64,000 nt of DNA from an uncultured Clostridia bacterium (GTDB lineage Bacteria; Bacillota; Clostridia; Lachnospirales; Anaerotignaceae), in assembly GCA_944379995.1 (NCBI GenBank), contig CALWGF010000002.1, positions 1 to 64,000 on the forward strand, in the 5' to 3' direction. Shown in pieces: positions 18,225 through 26,539 of this stretch (its first letter is position 1; the number at the start of each line of letters is the position of its first letter). The position numbers were made by a program, and so were the translations under genes. The notes beneath the pieces were generated by a model, which worked only from the letters and a program-made list of their open reading frames with translations, was not told the origin of the DNA and ran no database searches.

Positions 18225-19189
18225 TGAAAAATGGAAAACCATACATAATAATATTTATAATTACCCTTATATTTGCATTTTTATATCTTATGTTATATAA
18301 AATTGATATTAATAATAATAACAAAGAATATACAAAAATATCTGTAATAACAAGATTTACTGATACCGAAAGTTTTGGAATAATAATGCAAGGTATGGAA
18401 CAAGCTGCAAGTGATATGAAAGCGGAGATTACATATATATCACTTGCAGAATATAATAATGCTGATGAACAAAATGAACTTATTATAAGAGAGTTTAATA
18501 ACGGTGCTGATGCAATAATAATATCTGCTGCTGATAGTAATTATATAACAGAAACTATAAACAATGTTGGTATAAGAATACCTATTATTGCAATAGAAAG
18601 TACTGTTAATACAAATTCAATAAATGGTTTTTATTCAGCAAATAATTATGAAATGGGAAAAGCACTTGGGGAAAAAATTCTTTCTCAAATGAATAGTGAT
18701 GATAAAAATATTGTTATACTTCAAGGTAGCCCTAAAAGTACAAGTATTTCTGAAAGAGAAAAAGGTATAAATGATGTGTTTTATGAAAAAGGTATAAATA
18801 TAATTACAGTACCTATTGATGATATGAATACAACTAAACCATATTTTTTTGATAATCTTATATTTGAATATAAACCAGATATAATTATAGCCACAGAAAC
18901 AGAAGTCTTGGAAAAAACAGCATCATATTTTTATAATATAGATGGTTGGAATGGCAAAATATATGGTGCAGGGACAAATGGAAAAATAGCTTCATATCTT
19001 GAAAAAGAAATAATATCTGCTATTGTTGTGCAAAATGAATTTAATATAGGTTATCTTGGTGTACAAGCTGCTGTTTTATCAGTAGAAGGTAAATCTACAA
19101 AGTATGCTAATATAGACTATAAAATAATAGACAGAAAAAATATGTATACTAAAGAATGTCAAAGACTTATATTTCCTTTTATCAGATAG
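18224..19189 (+). CDS. Membrane-anchored sugar-binding-type protein
   Basis: The 321 residues begin with an uncleaved-looking membrane anchor (YIIIFIITLIFAFLYLMLY, about 7-25). A type I periplasmic-binding domain follows, as in LacI-type and ribose/galactose binders: ISVITRFTDTESFGIIMQG, NGADAIIISAADS, IPIIAIES, GYLGVQAAVLSVEG. There is no lipobox. It overlaps the kinase gene by one base. In similar clostridial cassettes an anchored binding protein (XylFII/LytS/YesN is the studied case) presents the ligand to the kinase. I infer the same here. The ligand is unknown. Confidence 0.8.
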   Translation: MKNGKPYIIIFIITLIFAFLYLMLYKIDINNNNKEYTKISVITRFTDTESFGIIMQGMEQAASDMKAEITYISLAEYNNADEQNELIIREFNNGADAIIISAADSNYITETINNVGIRIPIIAIESTVNTNSINGFYSANNYEMGKALGEKILSQMNSDDKNIVILQGSPKSTSISEREKGINDVFYEKGINIITVPIDDMNTTKPYFFDNLIFEYKPDIIIATETEVLEKTASYFYNIDGWNGKIYGAGTNGKIASYLEKEIISAIVVQNEFNIGYLGVQAAVLSVEGKSTKYANIDYKIIDRKNMYTKECQRLIFPFIR

Positions 19190-19200
19190 GGGGCTGTTTT

Positions 19201-20241
19201 ATGAGAAGGATATTATTATTGAATAAAATTTTGATAATATTTATATTTATTATTATTTTTTGTAGTTGTGATAGTAATACATATTCTGATAATGCAGTAA
19301 CAGAAATAAAGATAGGTGTATTTTTATATACTAAAGATGATACATTTATATCAACATTGCAAAGTAATTTGGAAAAAGCAGCAAGAAATAAAGAAATATC
19401 TGATAATTTGAAAATAGTTATAAACTCTTTTGATGGTAAGGGAAATCAAACAGTACAGAATGAGCAAATATCAAAGTGCCTTGAACAGAATTATGATGTT
19501 TTATGTATAAATCTTGTTGATAGAACAGTTGCAGCACCTATTGTTGATAAAGCTAAAACAGCAGATATTCCAATAGTATTTTTTAATCGTGAACCTGTAA
19601 AAGAAGATATTGAACGTTGGGAAAAAGTTTATTATGTTGGAGCTGATGCAAAAAATTCCGGTGAAAAACAAGGTGAAATTGTTGTTGATATGTATAATAG
19701 CGGAAAATATAATCTAGATAAAAATGGTGATGGAAAAATACAATATGTTATGCTAGAAGGAGAACAAGGTCATCAAGACACTCTTTTAAGAACAGAATAT
19801 GCAATAAAAACAATAACAAATGCAGGTATACAACTTGAAAAATTAGCAACGGAAACAGCCAACTGGCAAAGAAGTCAAGGGGCAAGTAAAACATCTCAGT
19901 TTATAGAACAATTTGGTGATAGTATAGAACTTGTTTTAAGTAATAATGATGATATGGCACTTGGTGCTATTGATGCTTTTGCAAGTGAAAATAAAAAAAT
20001 ACCTGTTATATTAGGTGTTGATTGTACAACACCGGCTGTTGAGGAATTAAGAAATGGTAGGCTATCAGGAACTGTTTTTGGTGATTTTAAAGGTCAAGCA
20101 AAATCAATAATAGATTTAAGTTGTGCATTGGCTCTTGGAAAAAATCCTAAAGAATATGTTGAACTTGAAAATGGTAGGTATGTTATGCACCCTTATATAA
20201 GTGTTACGATGGAAAATTTATACAAGATAGATTTAAAATAA
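19201..20241 (+). CDS. Sugar-binding lipoprotein, MglB/galactose-binder-like
   Basis: The 346 residues start with a hydrophobic signal and a cysteine pair (FCSC, C21/C23) suitable for lipidation. The type I binding fold resembles the D-galactose/glucose-binding MglB group: KIGVFLYTKDDTFISTL, IPIVFFNREP, YYVGADAKNSGEKQG, NGDGKIQYVMLEG, NNDDMALGAIDAF and GVDCTTPAVEELRNG. The ATG at 19201 follows AGGGGGC. It ends the cassette. No ABC permease or ATPase is next to it, so it is either a second sensor subunit or serves a transporter elsewhere. Confidence 0.82.
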   Translation: MRRILLLNKILIIFIFIIIFCSCDSNTYSDNAVTEIKIGVFLYTKDDTFISTLQSNLEKAARNKEISDNLKIVINSFDGKGNQTVQNEQISKCLEQNYDVLCINLVDRTVAAPIVDKAKTADIPIVFFNREPVKEDIERWEKVYYVGADAKNSGEKQGEIVVDMYNSGKYNLDKNGDGKIQYVMLEGEQGHQDTLLRTEYAIKTITNAGIQLEKLATETANWQRSQGASKTSQFIEQFGDSIELVLSNNDDMALGAIDAFASENKKIPVILGVDCTTPAVEELRNGRLSGTVFGDFKGQAKSIIDLSCALALGKNPKEYVELENGRYVMHPYISVTMENLYKIDLK

Positions 20242-20269
20242 TATTATAAATATATATGGATAATACTAA

Positions 20270-20304
20270 AAATATACAGTATTTATATACTGTATATTTT
20301 TTTA
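20270..20304 (+). terminator. Terminator of the two-component/binding-protein cassette
   Basis: AAATATACAGTAT pairs with ATACTGTATATTT around a short A/T loop and is followed by a T run. Confidence 0.8.
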
Positions 20305-20391
20305 ATTAAACATTTAATATAACATTACGTATATCTAAATATAATAGAAAAAAATAACATTTATGTAATTCCAAAAAGGAGGAGTTATACT

Positions 20392-22113
20392 ATGAATAAG
20401 AAAAAAGCAATTATAATGACACTTGCTGGTATTGGTGCTGTTGCAACTGCGGCAACAGTAGTTAAAAATAAAGCTAATAAATTAGAAAAATCTAAAATAA
20501 ATAAACTTAATGAAACAGAAGCAGAACAAATAGAAGATATGGGCAATGCATATTTCATAGGTGGTGGACTTGCATCAATGGCTGGTGCAGCATATCTTAT
20601 ACGTGATTGTGGTATGCCAGGAAGTCATATTCATATTTATGAAGGTATGAATATACTTGGAGGAAGTAATGATGGAGCAGGGGACAATAAAGGTTTTGTA
20701 TGTAGAGGAGGAAGAATGTTAAATGAAGAAACATACGAAAACTTTTGGGAACTTTTCTCATCAATACCTTCACTTGAAGTACCAAATAAAAGTGTAACAG
20801 AAGAAATACTTAATTTTGACCATCTTCACCCTACACATGCACAAGCAAGACTTATTGATAAAGATGGTAATATATTAGATGTAACATCAATGGGCTTTGA
20901 TAATAAGGATAGAGTGCTTTTAAGTAAACTTATGGCTACTAAAGAAGAAAATCTTGATGATATGACTATTGAAGAATGGTTTGAGGAGTCACCACACTTT
21001 TTTGAAACAAATTTCTGGTATATGTGGCAAACAACATTTGCTTTTCAGAAATGGTCATCTCTTTTTGAATTTAAACGTTATATGAATAGAATGATATTTG
21101 AATTCCCAAGAATAGAAACTCTTGAAGGTGTTACAAGAACACCATATAATCAGTATGAGTCTGTTATACTTCCGCTTAAATCATATCTTGAAAAAAGAGG
21201 AGTAAATTTCCATACTGATTATGTTGTTAATGATATAGACTTTGAAGATAGTGAAAATATTATATCTACAAAACTTTATATAGATACACCAGAAGGAAGC
21301 ACAACTGTTGATATACTTGAAAATGATATATGTATAATGACAAATGGTTGTATGACAGATTGTGCAACATTAGGCGATATTGATACAGCACCTATATATA
21401 AAACTGAAAAACCTATTTCTGGAGAACTTTGGAGAAAAGTTTCAGAAAAAAGAAGTGAATTAGGAAATCCAGAGCCTTTCTTTGGAAATCCAGAAGAAAC
21501 AAACTGGGAAAGCTTTACTGTAACAATGAAGGGTAATAAACTTCTTAAAATGATTGAAAATTTTTCTGGAAATATTCCGGGCAGTGGGGCTTTAATGACA
21601 TTTAAAGACTCTAGTTGGCTTATGAGTATTGTTGTTGCAGCACAACCTCATTTTAAAGCACAAGAACCTAATACAACAATATTCTGGGGTTATGGTCTTT
21701 ATACAGGTAATAATGGTGATTATGTAAATAAACCTATGAGAGAATGTACAGGACGTGAAATACTTACAGAACTTATACATCATTTCCATTGGGAAGATAA
21801 AATTGATGAGATTATGGAAGATGTTATAAATGTAATTCCTTGTATGATGCCATATATAGATGCACAATTCCAACCAAGAAAAATGAGTGATAGACCTAAG
21901 GTTGTTATGGATAATTCTATTAACTTTGCTATGATAAGCCAATTTGTTGAAATTCCTGAAGATATGGTATTTACAGAAGAATATTCTGTAAGAGCAGCAA
22001 GAATTGCTGTATATGAACTTATGGGAGTTACTGATAAAAATATTGTACCTGTTACACCATATAATAAAAATCCTAAAGTACTTGCAACTGCTATTAAAAC
22101 AGCTTTTAGATAA
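20392..22113 (+). CDS. ohyA: Oleate hydratase with an N-terminal hydrophobic segment
   Basis: This FAD enzyme hydrates unsaturated fatty acids, classically oleate to 10-hydroxystearate, and helps gut bacteria detoxify host fatty acids. The 573 residues carry YFIGGGLASMAGAAYLIRD (about 54-72) for FAD binding. This is followed by the family signatures CRGGRMLNEETYEN and PLKSYLEKRGVNFHTDY and the C-terminal RAARIAVYELMGV. Unusually, residues 1-25 form a lysine-led hydrophobic helix (MTLAGIGAVATAATVV) before a charged linker (about 28-50). That suggests membrane association. The RBS AGGAGG precedes the ATG. Terminators on both sides make it monocistronic. Confidence 0.9.
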   Translation: MNKKKAIIMTLAGIGAVATAATVVKNKANKLEKSKINKLNETEAEQIEDMGNAYFIGGGLASMAGAAYLIRDCGMPGSHIHIYEGMNILGGSNDGAGDNKGFVCRGGRMLNEETYENFWELFSSIPSLEVPNKSVTEEILNFDHLHPTHAQARLIDKDGNILDVTSMGFDNKDRVLLSKLMATKEENLDDMTIEEWFEESPHFFETNFWYMWQTTFAFQKWSSLFEFKRYMNRMIFEFPRIETLEGVTRTPYNQYESVILPLKSYLEKRGVNFHTDYVVNDIDFEDSENIISTKLYIDTPEGSTTVDILENDICIMTNGCMTDCATLGDIDTAPIYKTEKPISGELWRKVSEKRSELGNPEPFFGNPEETNWESFTVTMKGNKLLKMIENFSGNIPGSGALMTFKDSSWLMSIVVAAQPHFKAQEPNTTIFWGYGLYTGNNGDYVNKPMRECTGREILTELIHHFHWEDKIDEIMEDVINVIPCMMPYIDAQFQPRKMSDRPKVVMDNSINFAMISQFVEIPEDMVFTEEYSVRAARIAVYELMGVTDKNIVPVTPYNKNPKVLATAIKTAFR

Positions 22114-22121
22114 AAATAAAC

Positions 22122-22157
22122 AAAAAACTCTGATAATATTTGTCAGAGTTTTTTGTT
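22122..22157 (+). terminator. Terminator after the oleate hydratase gene
   Basis: AAAAACTCTGA pairs with TCAGAGTTTTT and is followed by TTGTT. Confidence 0.85.
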
Positions 22158-22196
22158 ATTTGTAATATTATACAATAATTATATGTAATTTTTTAC

Positions 22197-22225
22197 TTGA
22201 CGTATAAAAATATTAATGCTAACAT
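22197..22225 (+). promoter_or_regulatory. Probable promoter of the PTS gene leader
   Basis: TTGACG (22197-22202) and TAACAT (22220-22225) are 17 bases apart. The predicted start, near 22232, lies just before the RNA antiterminator element. Confidence 0.5.
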
Positions 22226-22240
22226 AATAACATAATATAT

Positions 22241-22320
22241 AGTGTGTTACTGGAAGGCAGGCATTAACTATTCGAAGGGTGTATTATACACACTTTTGGG
22301 TATTAATGTCTTTTTTTATT
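22241..22320 (+). promoter_or_regulatory. RAT antitermination leader (RNA antiterminator plus overlapping terminator)
   Basis: GTGTGTTACTGGAAGGCAGGC (22242-22262) matches the ribonucleic antiterminator (RAT) bound by LicT/GlcT/SacY proteins. Its 3' side overlaps a terminator stem: GGCATTAACTATTCGAAGGGTGT pairs imperfectly with the segment up to 22310, followed by seven T. Binding of the antiterminator protein would stop the terminator forming and let the PTS gene be read. The gene for such a protein lies just downstream of the PTS gene (24657). A further segment at 22337-22347 can compete for pairing. Confidence 0.82.
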
Positions 22321-22387
22321 TAATGGGCCCTAAAAAGCGTTAATACCATAATGTTTTTTTATTTATTATTCGAAAGGAGATAGTATT

Positions 22388-24556
22388 ATGAAAGACAAGA
22401 TTTTTGGTGTTTTACAAAGAGTAGGACGTTCATTTATGCTTCCTATCGCAGTTCTTCCTGTTGCTGGTCTTCTTCTTGGACTTGGAAGTTCTTTCACAAA
22501 CACAACTACAATTGCAGCATATGGACTTGAAGGAATTCTTGGAGAGGGTACAGTACTTAATGCTCTTCTTACAATTATGAGTAAAACAGGAAGTGCAATA
22601 TTTGACAACTTACCTATTATATTTGCTGGTGGTGTTGCCCTTGGTATGGCAAAAAAAGAAAAAGAGGTTGCAGTACTTTCTGCACTTATAGCTTTTTTTG
22701 TAATGCATACAGCAATAAATGCTATGCTTGTTATTAATGGTAAAATACTTCTAGACGGAACAATATCAGATACTGTTTTAAGCGGTACAATTTCTGCTAT
22801 GTGCGGTATAAACACACTTCAGATGGGTGTTTTTGGTGGTATTATAGTAGGTCTTGGTGTAGCAGCACTTCATAACAGATTTTATAAAATTGAACTTCCA
22901 AATGCATTATCATTCTTTGGTGGTTCTCGTTTCGTTCCTATTATTTCAACAATAACATATCTTTTTGTTGGTATATTAATGTATTTTATATGGCCTGTTG
23001 TACAAAGCGGAATTTATGCTCTTGGTAGCCTTGTAACAGGTACAGGATATTTTGGAACACTTGTATTCGGTATTATTAAACGTGCTCTTATTCCTTTTGG
23101 TCTTCACCATGTTTTCTATCTTCCATTCTGGCAGACTGGTGTTGGTGGAACTATGGAAGTTGCAGGCAGACTTATAGAAGGTGGTCAGAACATATTCTTT
23201 GCACAGCTTGCTGACCCAACTGTAACACATTTCAGTGCAGATGCAACACGTTATTTCTCAGGTGAATTTATATTTATGATGTTTGGTCTTCCTGGTGCAG
23301 CACTTGCTATGTATCAGTGTGCAAAACCAGAAAAGAAAAAAGTTGCAGGAGGTCTTCTTCTTTCAGCAGCTTTAACAAGTTTCTTTACAGGTATAACAGA
23401 ACCTATTGAATTCTCATTCCTTTTTGTTGCACCAATGCTCTTTGTTGTACAAGTTATACTTGCTGGTGCAGCATATATGATAGCACATATGCTTAACATT
23501 GCAGTTGGTCTTACGTTCTCAGGTGGTTTTATTGACCTCTTTATGTTTGGTATACTTCAAGGAAATTCAAAAACAAGCTGGTTACTTATAATTCCAGTTG
23601 GTATAATTTATTTCTTCTTATACTACTTTATATTCAAATTCCTTATAAAGAAATTTGACCTTAAAACACCTGGTCGTGAAGATGATACAGAAGAAACTAA
23701 ACTTTATACAAAAGCAGATGTAAATGCTGCAAAAGCAGCAAAAACAGCAGAAGGAAATGGTGCTTCTACTGATGATATAACATCAAAACTTATTTGTGCT
23801 GGTCTTGGTGGAAAGAAAAATATTTCTGATGTTGATTGTTGTGCTACAAGACTTCGTTGTACAGTTGAAGACTCAGACAAAGTTGATGAAGGTATATTAA
23901 AACAGTCTGGTGCTGCTGGTGTAATCAAAAAAGGTAAAGGCGTACAGGTTATATATGGTCCAAGAGTTGCAGTTATACGTTCAAATCTTGAAGATTATCT
24001 TGCAAGCCCAGAAAGTGACAAAGAATTTGTTCCAGAAACAGTTGAAGAAACAAAAACAGAAGAAGTTAAAAACGAAACAGATACAACTACAAATACAGTT
24101 ACAGAAACATTTGCAACACCTATAACAGGAAAAGTATGTGATATATCAGAATCTCCTGACCCTGCATTTGCTGGAAAAATAATGGGTGATGGTTTTGTTG
24201 TATTCCCAGAAGATAATGTTGTATATGCTCCTTGTGATGCTTCTGTTGAAGTTGTATTCCCATCAAAACACGCTATCGGACTTAAGAGCGAAAAAGGTAT
24301 TGAACTTCTTATACATGTTGGTCTTGATACTGTAAGTCTTAATGGTGAAGGATTTACTACATTTGTTGAAGTTGGAGATAAAGTTAAAAAAGGTCAAAAA
24401 TTACTTGAATTTGATGCAGAGTTTATAAAATCAAAAGGTCTTCAGACTGCAACACCTGTTGTAATAACAAATATGTCAGAAAATCAAAAAATAGAGTGGA
24501 CAAAAACAGCTGGTAATATATATAATTTTAATGAAGATGTTATAACATTAAAATAA
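22388..24556 (+). CDS. ptsG: PTS transporter IICBA, glucose type
   Basis: A 722-residue fusion of the membrane IIC domain (about 1-420: LQRVGRSFMLPIAVLPVAGL, FDNLPIIFAGGVALGMA, GLHHVFYLPFW, TGITEPIEFSF), the IIB domain (about 455-530, phospho-cysteine in VDCCATRLRC) and the IIA domain (about 560-722, active histidine in LLIHVGLDTVSLNGEG). It imports and phosphorylates a hexose. The IICBA order and the GlcT-like control favour glucose, but N-acetylglucosamine (NagE type) or an alpha-glucoside cannot be ruled out. The RBS AAAGGAG precedes the ATG. Expression is probably controlled by the RAT leader. Confidence 0.88.
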   Translation: MKDKIFGVLQRVGRSFMLPIAVLPVAGLLLGLGSSFTNTTTIAAYGLEGILGEGTVLNALLTIMSKTGSAIFDNLPIIFAGGVALGMAKKEKEVAVLSALIAFFVMHTAINAMLVINGKILLDGTISDTVLSGTISAMCGINTLQMGVFGGIIVGLGVAALHNRFYKIELPNALSFFGGSRFVPIISTITYLFVGILMYFIWPVVQSGIYALGSLVTGTGYFGTLVFGIIKRALIPFGLHHVFYLPFWQTGVGGTMEVAGRLIEGGQNIFFAQLADPTVTHFSADATRYFSGEFIFMMFGLPGAALAMYQCAKPEKKKVAGGLLLSAALTSFFTGITEPIEFSFLFVAPMLFVVQVILAGAAYMIAHMLNIAVGLTFSGGFIDLFMFGILQGNSKTSWLLIIPVGIIYFFLYYFIFKFLIKKFDLKTPGREDDTEETKLYTKADVNAAKAAKTAEGNGASTDDITSKLICAGLGGKKNISDVDCCATRLRCTVEDSDKVDEGILKQSGAAGVIKKGKGVQVIYGPRVAVIRSNLEDYLASPESDKEFVPETVEETKTEEVKNETDTTTNTVTETFATPITGKVCDISESPDPAFAGKIMGDGFVVFPEDNVVYAPCDASVEVVFPSKHAIGLKSEKGIELLIHVGLDTVSLNGEGFTTFVEVGDKVKKGQKLLEFDAEFIKSKGLQTATPVVITNMSENQKIEWTKTAGNIYNFNEDVITLK

Positions 24557-24571
24557 GTATATTACAGTATA

Positions 24572-24613
24572 AGGCCGTATAAAATTTAAGGGGTTTTATA
24601 CGGCCCTTTTTAA
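24572..24613 (+). terminator. Terminator between the PTS and antiterminator genes
   Basis: GGCCGTATAAAA pairs with TTTTATACGGCC and is followed by CTTTTTAATTT. Confidence 0.85.
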
Positions 24614-24656
24614 TTTATAACTTTTTCAAATATATTATATGGAAGCAGGGGTAAAT

Positions 24657-25481
24657 GTGTATAAAATTCTAAGAATTTTAAACAACAGTGGAGTACTTGT
24701 AATGGACCTTGATACAAAACAAGAGGTTATTTTTATTGGAAAAGGTATAGGTTTTGGAAAAAAGGTAAATGAAAATGTTGAGAATTTTGAAAATTCTAAG
24801 GCTTATTTTTTTGAAAAAGAAAATGCAAGAGGAAATTCAATACAGATGATAAAAAGTATCGATGGAATATATATTGAAATAGCAGGTAATATAATAGAAG
24901 AAGCAGAAAAGGTTTTTGAGTCTGTTGATAATAATATATTAATTCCACTTGCAGACCATATTGCATTTGCAGTAAAAAGAATAAATGAAAATATGGAAAT
25001 AAGAAATCCTTTTTCAAGAGAATTAAAAGTACTTTTCGAAAAAGAGTATAATGTAGCTTTAAAAGGTAAATATATAATAAAAGAAAAACTTAATATAGAT
25101 ATAAGTGATGATGAAATAGGCTATATTACTTTACATGTACATTCAGCTGTTACAAGTACTGATATTAAATATGGTATGGATACTGCACTTATAATAAAAG
25201 AGTCTATGGATATAATAGAAAAGTCAGCAGGTAAAATACTTCATAAAAATTCTTTATCATATGCTAGATTAATTACACATTTAAAATATCTTCTTGCAAG
25301 GCTTGAGTCGGGAGAAAAGCCTAATATAGATATGTCAGAGTATGTTATTTCTAAGTTTCCAAAGTCATATGATATTGCAGGTGTAGTATGCGATTATATA
25401 TCTAATAAAACAAAAAAAGAAATTACAGATGTTGAAAAAAGCTACCTTGCATTACATATTGAAAGAGTTAAAGATATATAA
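24657..25481 (+). CDS. BglG/GlcT-family transcription antiterminator
   Basis: The protein has 274 residues. A short RNA-binding CAT domain (about 1-55, YKILRILNNSGVLV...FIGKGIGFGKK) is followed by two PRD domains (about 65-165 and 175-274). Candidate phosphorylated histidines are DHIAFA, LHVHSA, LITHLKYLLARLE and LALHIER. PTS phosphorylation would set its RNA-binding state. Its likely target is the RAT at 22241, in front of the neighbouring PTS gene. The start is the GTG at 24657, close behind AGGGGT; a longer ATG start at 24639 lacks a good RBS. A GlcT role is inferred from the target gene. Confidence 0.88.
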   Translation: MYKILRILNNSGVLVMDLDTKQEVIFIGKGIGFGKKVNENVENFENSKAYFFEKENARGNSIQMIKSIDGIYIEIAGNIIEEAEKVFESVDNNILIPLADHIAFAVKRINENMEIRNPFSRELKVLFEKEYNVALKGKYIIKEKLNIDISDDEIGYITLHVHSAVTSTDIKYGMDTALIIKESMDIIEKSAGKILHKNSLSYARLITHLKYLLARLESGEKPNIDMSEYVISKFPKSYDIAGVVCDYISNKTKKEITDVEKSYLALHIERVKDI

Positions 25482-25514
25482 AAAAACACTGATTTTTAAT
25501 CAGTGTTTTTTTAT
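25481..25514. terminator. Bidirectional terminator between the antiterminator gene and maf
   Basis: AAAAAACACTGA pairs with TCAGTGTTTTTT across a TTTTTAA loop, with A and T runs on both sides. It can serve both convergent genes. Confidence 0.85.
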
Positions 25515-25515
25515 T

Positions 25516-26133
25516 TTATTTATTCCAAAATTCCAATACATTTACACCATTTTTCTTAAGTCCTCTGTAAAGTATAGCAAGAGGAAGTCCTACAACTGTG
25601 TAATAATCACCATAAATTTTTTCTATAAGGAGAGAGCCTTTACCTTGAATACCATAACCACCAGCTTTATCATAAGGCTCATCTGTGCTTATATATGCTT
25701 CTATTTCATCATCTGTAAGCTTATGCATGTATACATCAGTTGCATCAACAAAGTTTTCTTCGTTTTCTATTTTGCCATCAGCACCTATAAATATAAGTGT
25801 AAGACCTGTATATACAGTATGTTTTCTACCGGATATTGATGCAAGCATTTCTCTTGCTTCGTCTTTTGTTTTTGGTCTATGAAGTATTTTTCCCATATCA
25901 GTAACTATTGTATCAGCGGATATTATTACTGTATCAGGTTCAACATTTATTTTTTCAAATACTGCATGACCTTTTTTAGCTGCAACAGCTTTTACCCATT
26001 CATATGGAGAATTTTTAATTTCAACTTCAGCCTGTTCATCAAGATTGCTTTCTACTGAAGTAAATGGAATTCCTATTTTTTCAAGAAGATATTTTCTTCT
26101 TGCTGATGCAGAAGCAAGTATAAATTTTTTCAT
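25516..26133 (-). CDS. maf: Maf family nucleotide pyrophosphatase
   Basis: A 205-residue cytoplasmic hydrolase that cleaves non-standard nucleoside triphosphates (dTTP/UTP or modified bases) and is linked to septum control. Family marks are the N-terminal FILASASARRKYLLEKIG (about 4-21), VISADTIV with the catalytic acid, GRPKTK-like HRPKTKDEAREML and the late YDKAGGYGIQGKGSLLIEKI. The start follows AGAGGTG. The gene lies 12 bases after a DUF4321 gene, the usual clostridial pair, and shares its promoter. Confidence 0.93.
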   Translation of the reverse strand: MKKFILASASARRKYLLEKIGIPFTSVESNLDEQAEVEIKNSPYEWVKAVAAKKGHAVFEKINVEPDTVIISADTIVTDMGKILHRPKTKDEAREMLASISGRKHTVYTGLTLIFIGADGKIENEENFVDATDVYMHKLTDDEIEAYISTDEPYDKAGGYGIQGKGSLLIEKIYGDYYTVVGLPLAILYRGLKKNGVNVLEFWNK

Positions 26134-26145
26134 AAAAACACCTCT

Positions 26146-26403
26146 TTATAATTTCTTATATAAAAATATCGCCACAATAAGACCTATAATTACACCTAAA
26201 TTAAATTTGATTGTAAGGGCGAAAGTAATTTTAAGTACGCCTAAATCTAGCACAAGAGGGCTTATAAAGCCAAATTCTTTGCCATATTTAAGCCAGTTAA
26301 GAAAAGGCATGCTCCCAAGATACTCTCCTATAAAACCACCTAGAACAATTCCTGCAAGGATTACCAGTATAAATATAAGAATATTGTTTGTATCTACTCT
26401 CAA
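26146..26403 (-). CDS. DUF4321 small membrane protein
   Basis: An 85-residue protein with two hydrophobic helices (about 8-29 and 61-82) around a loop with FLGSMPFLNWLKYG-like and LVLDLGVLKITFALTIKFN sequences. It matches the DUF4321 family by pattern and by its position in front of maf, known from many Clostridia. Function unknown. The start is the TTG at 26403, seven bases after AGGAGGT; an ATG nearby is followed at once by a stop. Confidence 0.82.
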   Translation of the reverse strand: MRVDTNNILIFILVILAGIVLGGFIGEYLGSMPFLNWLKYGKEFGFISPLVLDLGVLKITFALTIKFNLGVIIGLIVAIFLYKKL

Positions 26404-26426
26404 AGCATATACCTCCTAATATATAT

Positions 26427-26467
26427 TTTATATATTTCTAGAATATTTTAACAAACTTTTGTTAAAA
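26427..26467 (-). promoter_or_regulatory. Promoter of the DUF4321-maf unit with an overlapping palindrome
   Basis: On the minus strand TTGTTA (26449-26454) and TATAAA (26427-26432) are 16 bases apart. A perfect inverted repeat, TTTTAACAAA-CT-TTTGTTAAAA (26446-26467), covers the -35 box, as an operator would. Which protein, if any, binds is unknown. Confidence 0.5.
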
Positions 26468-26487
26468 ATTAAATGATATTTATAACA

Positions 26488-26517
26488 AAAAAACGGTGTG
26501 AAACACACCGTTTTTTA
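26488..26517 (-). terminator. Terminator of the rnf operon
   Basis: AAAACGGTGTG pairs with CACACCGTTTT around AAA. The minus-strand side ends in a run of T, 23 bases after rnfB. Confidence 0.88.
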
Positions 26518-26539
26518 TAAAAATTTTATTTAGCTAATA

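Noticed and set aside
26446..26467. Rex redox-regulator site
   Set aside because: The half-sites are in the reverse order (TTAACAA-N4-TTGTTAA) compared with the Rex consensus (TTGTTAA-N4-TTAACAA).
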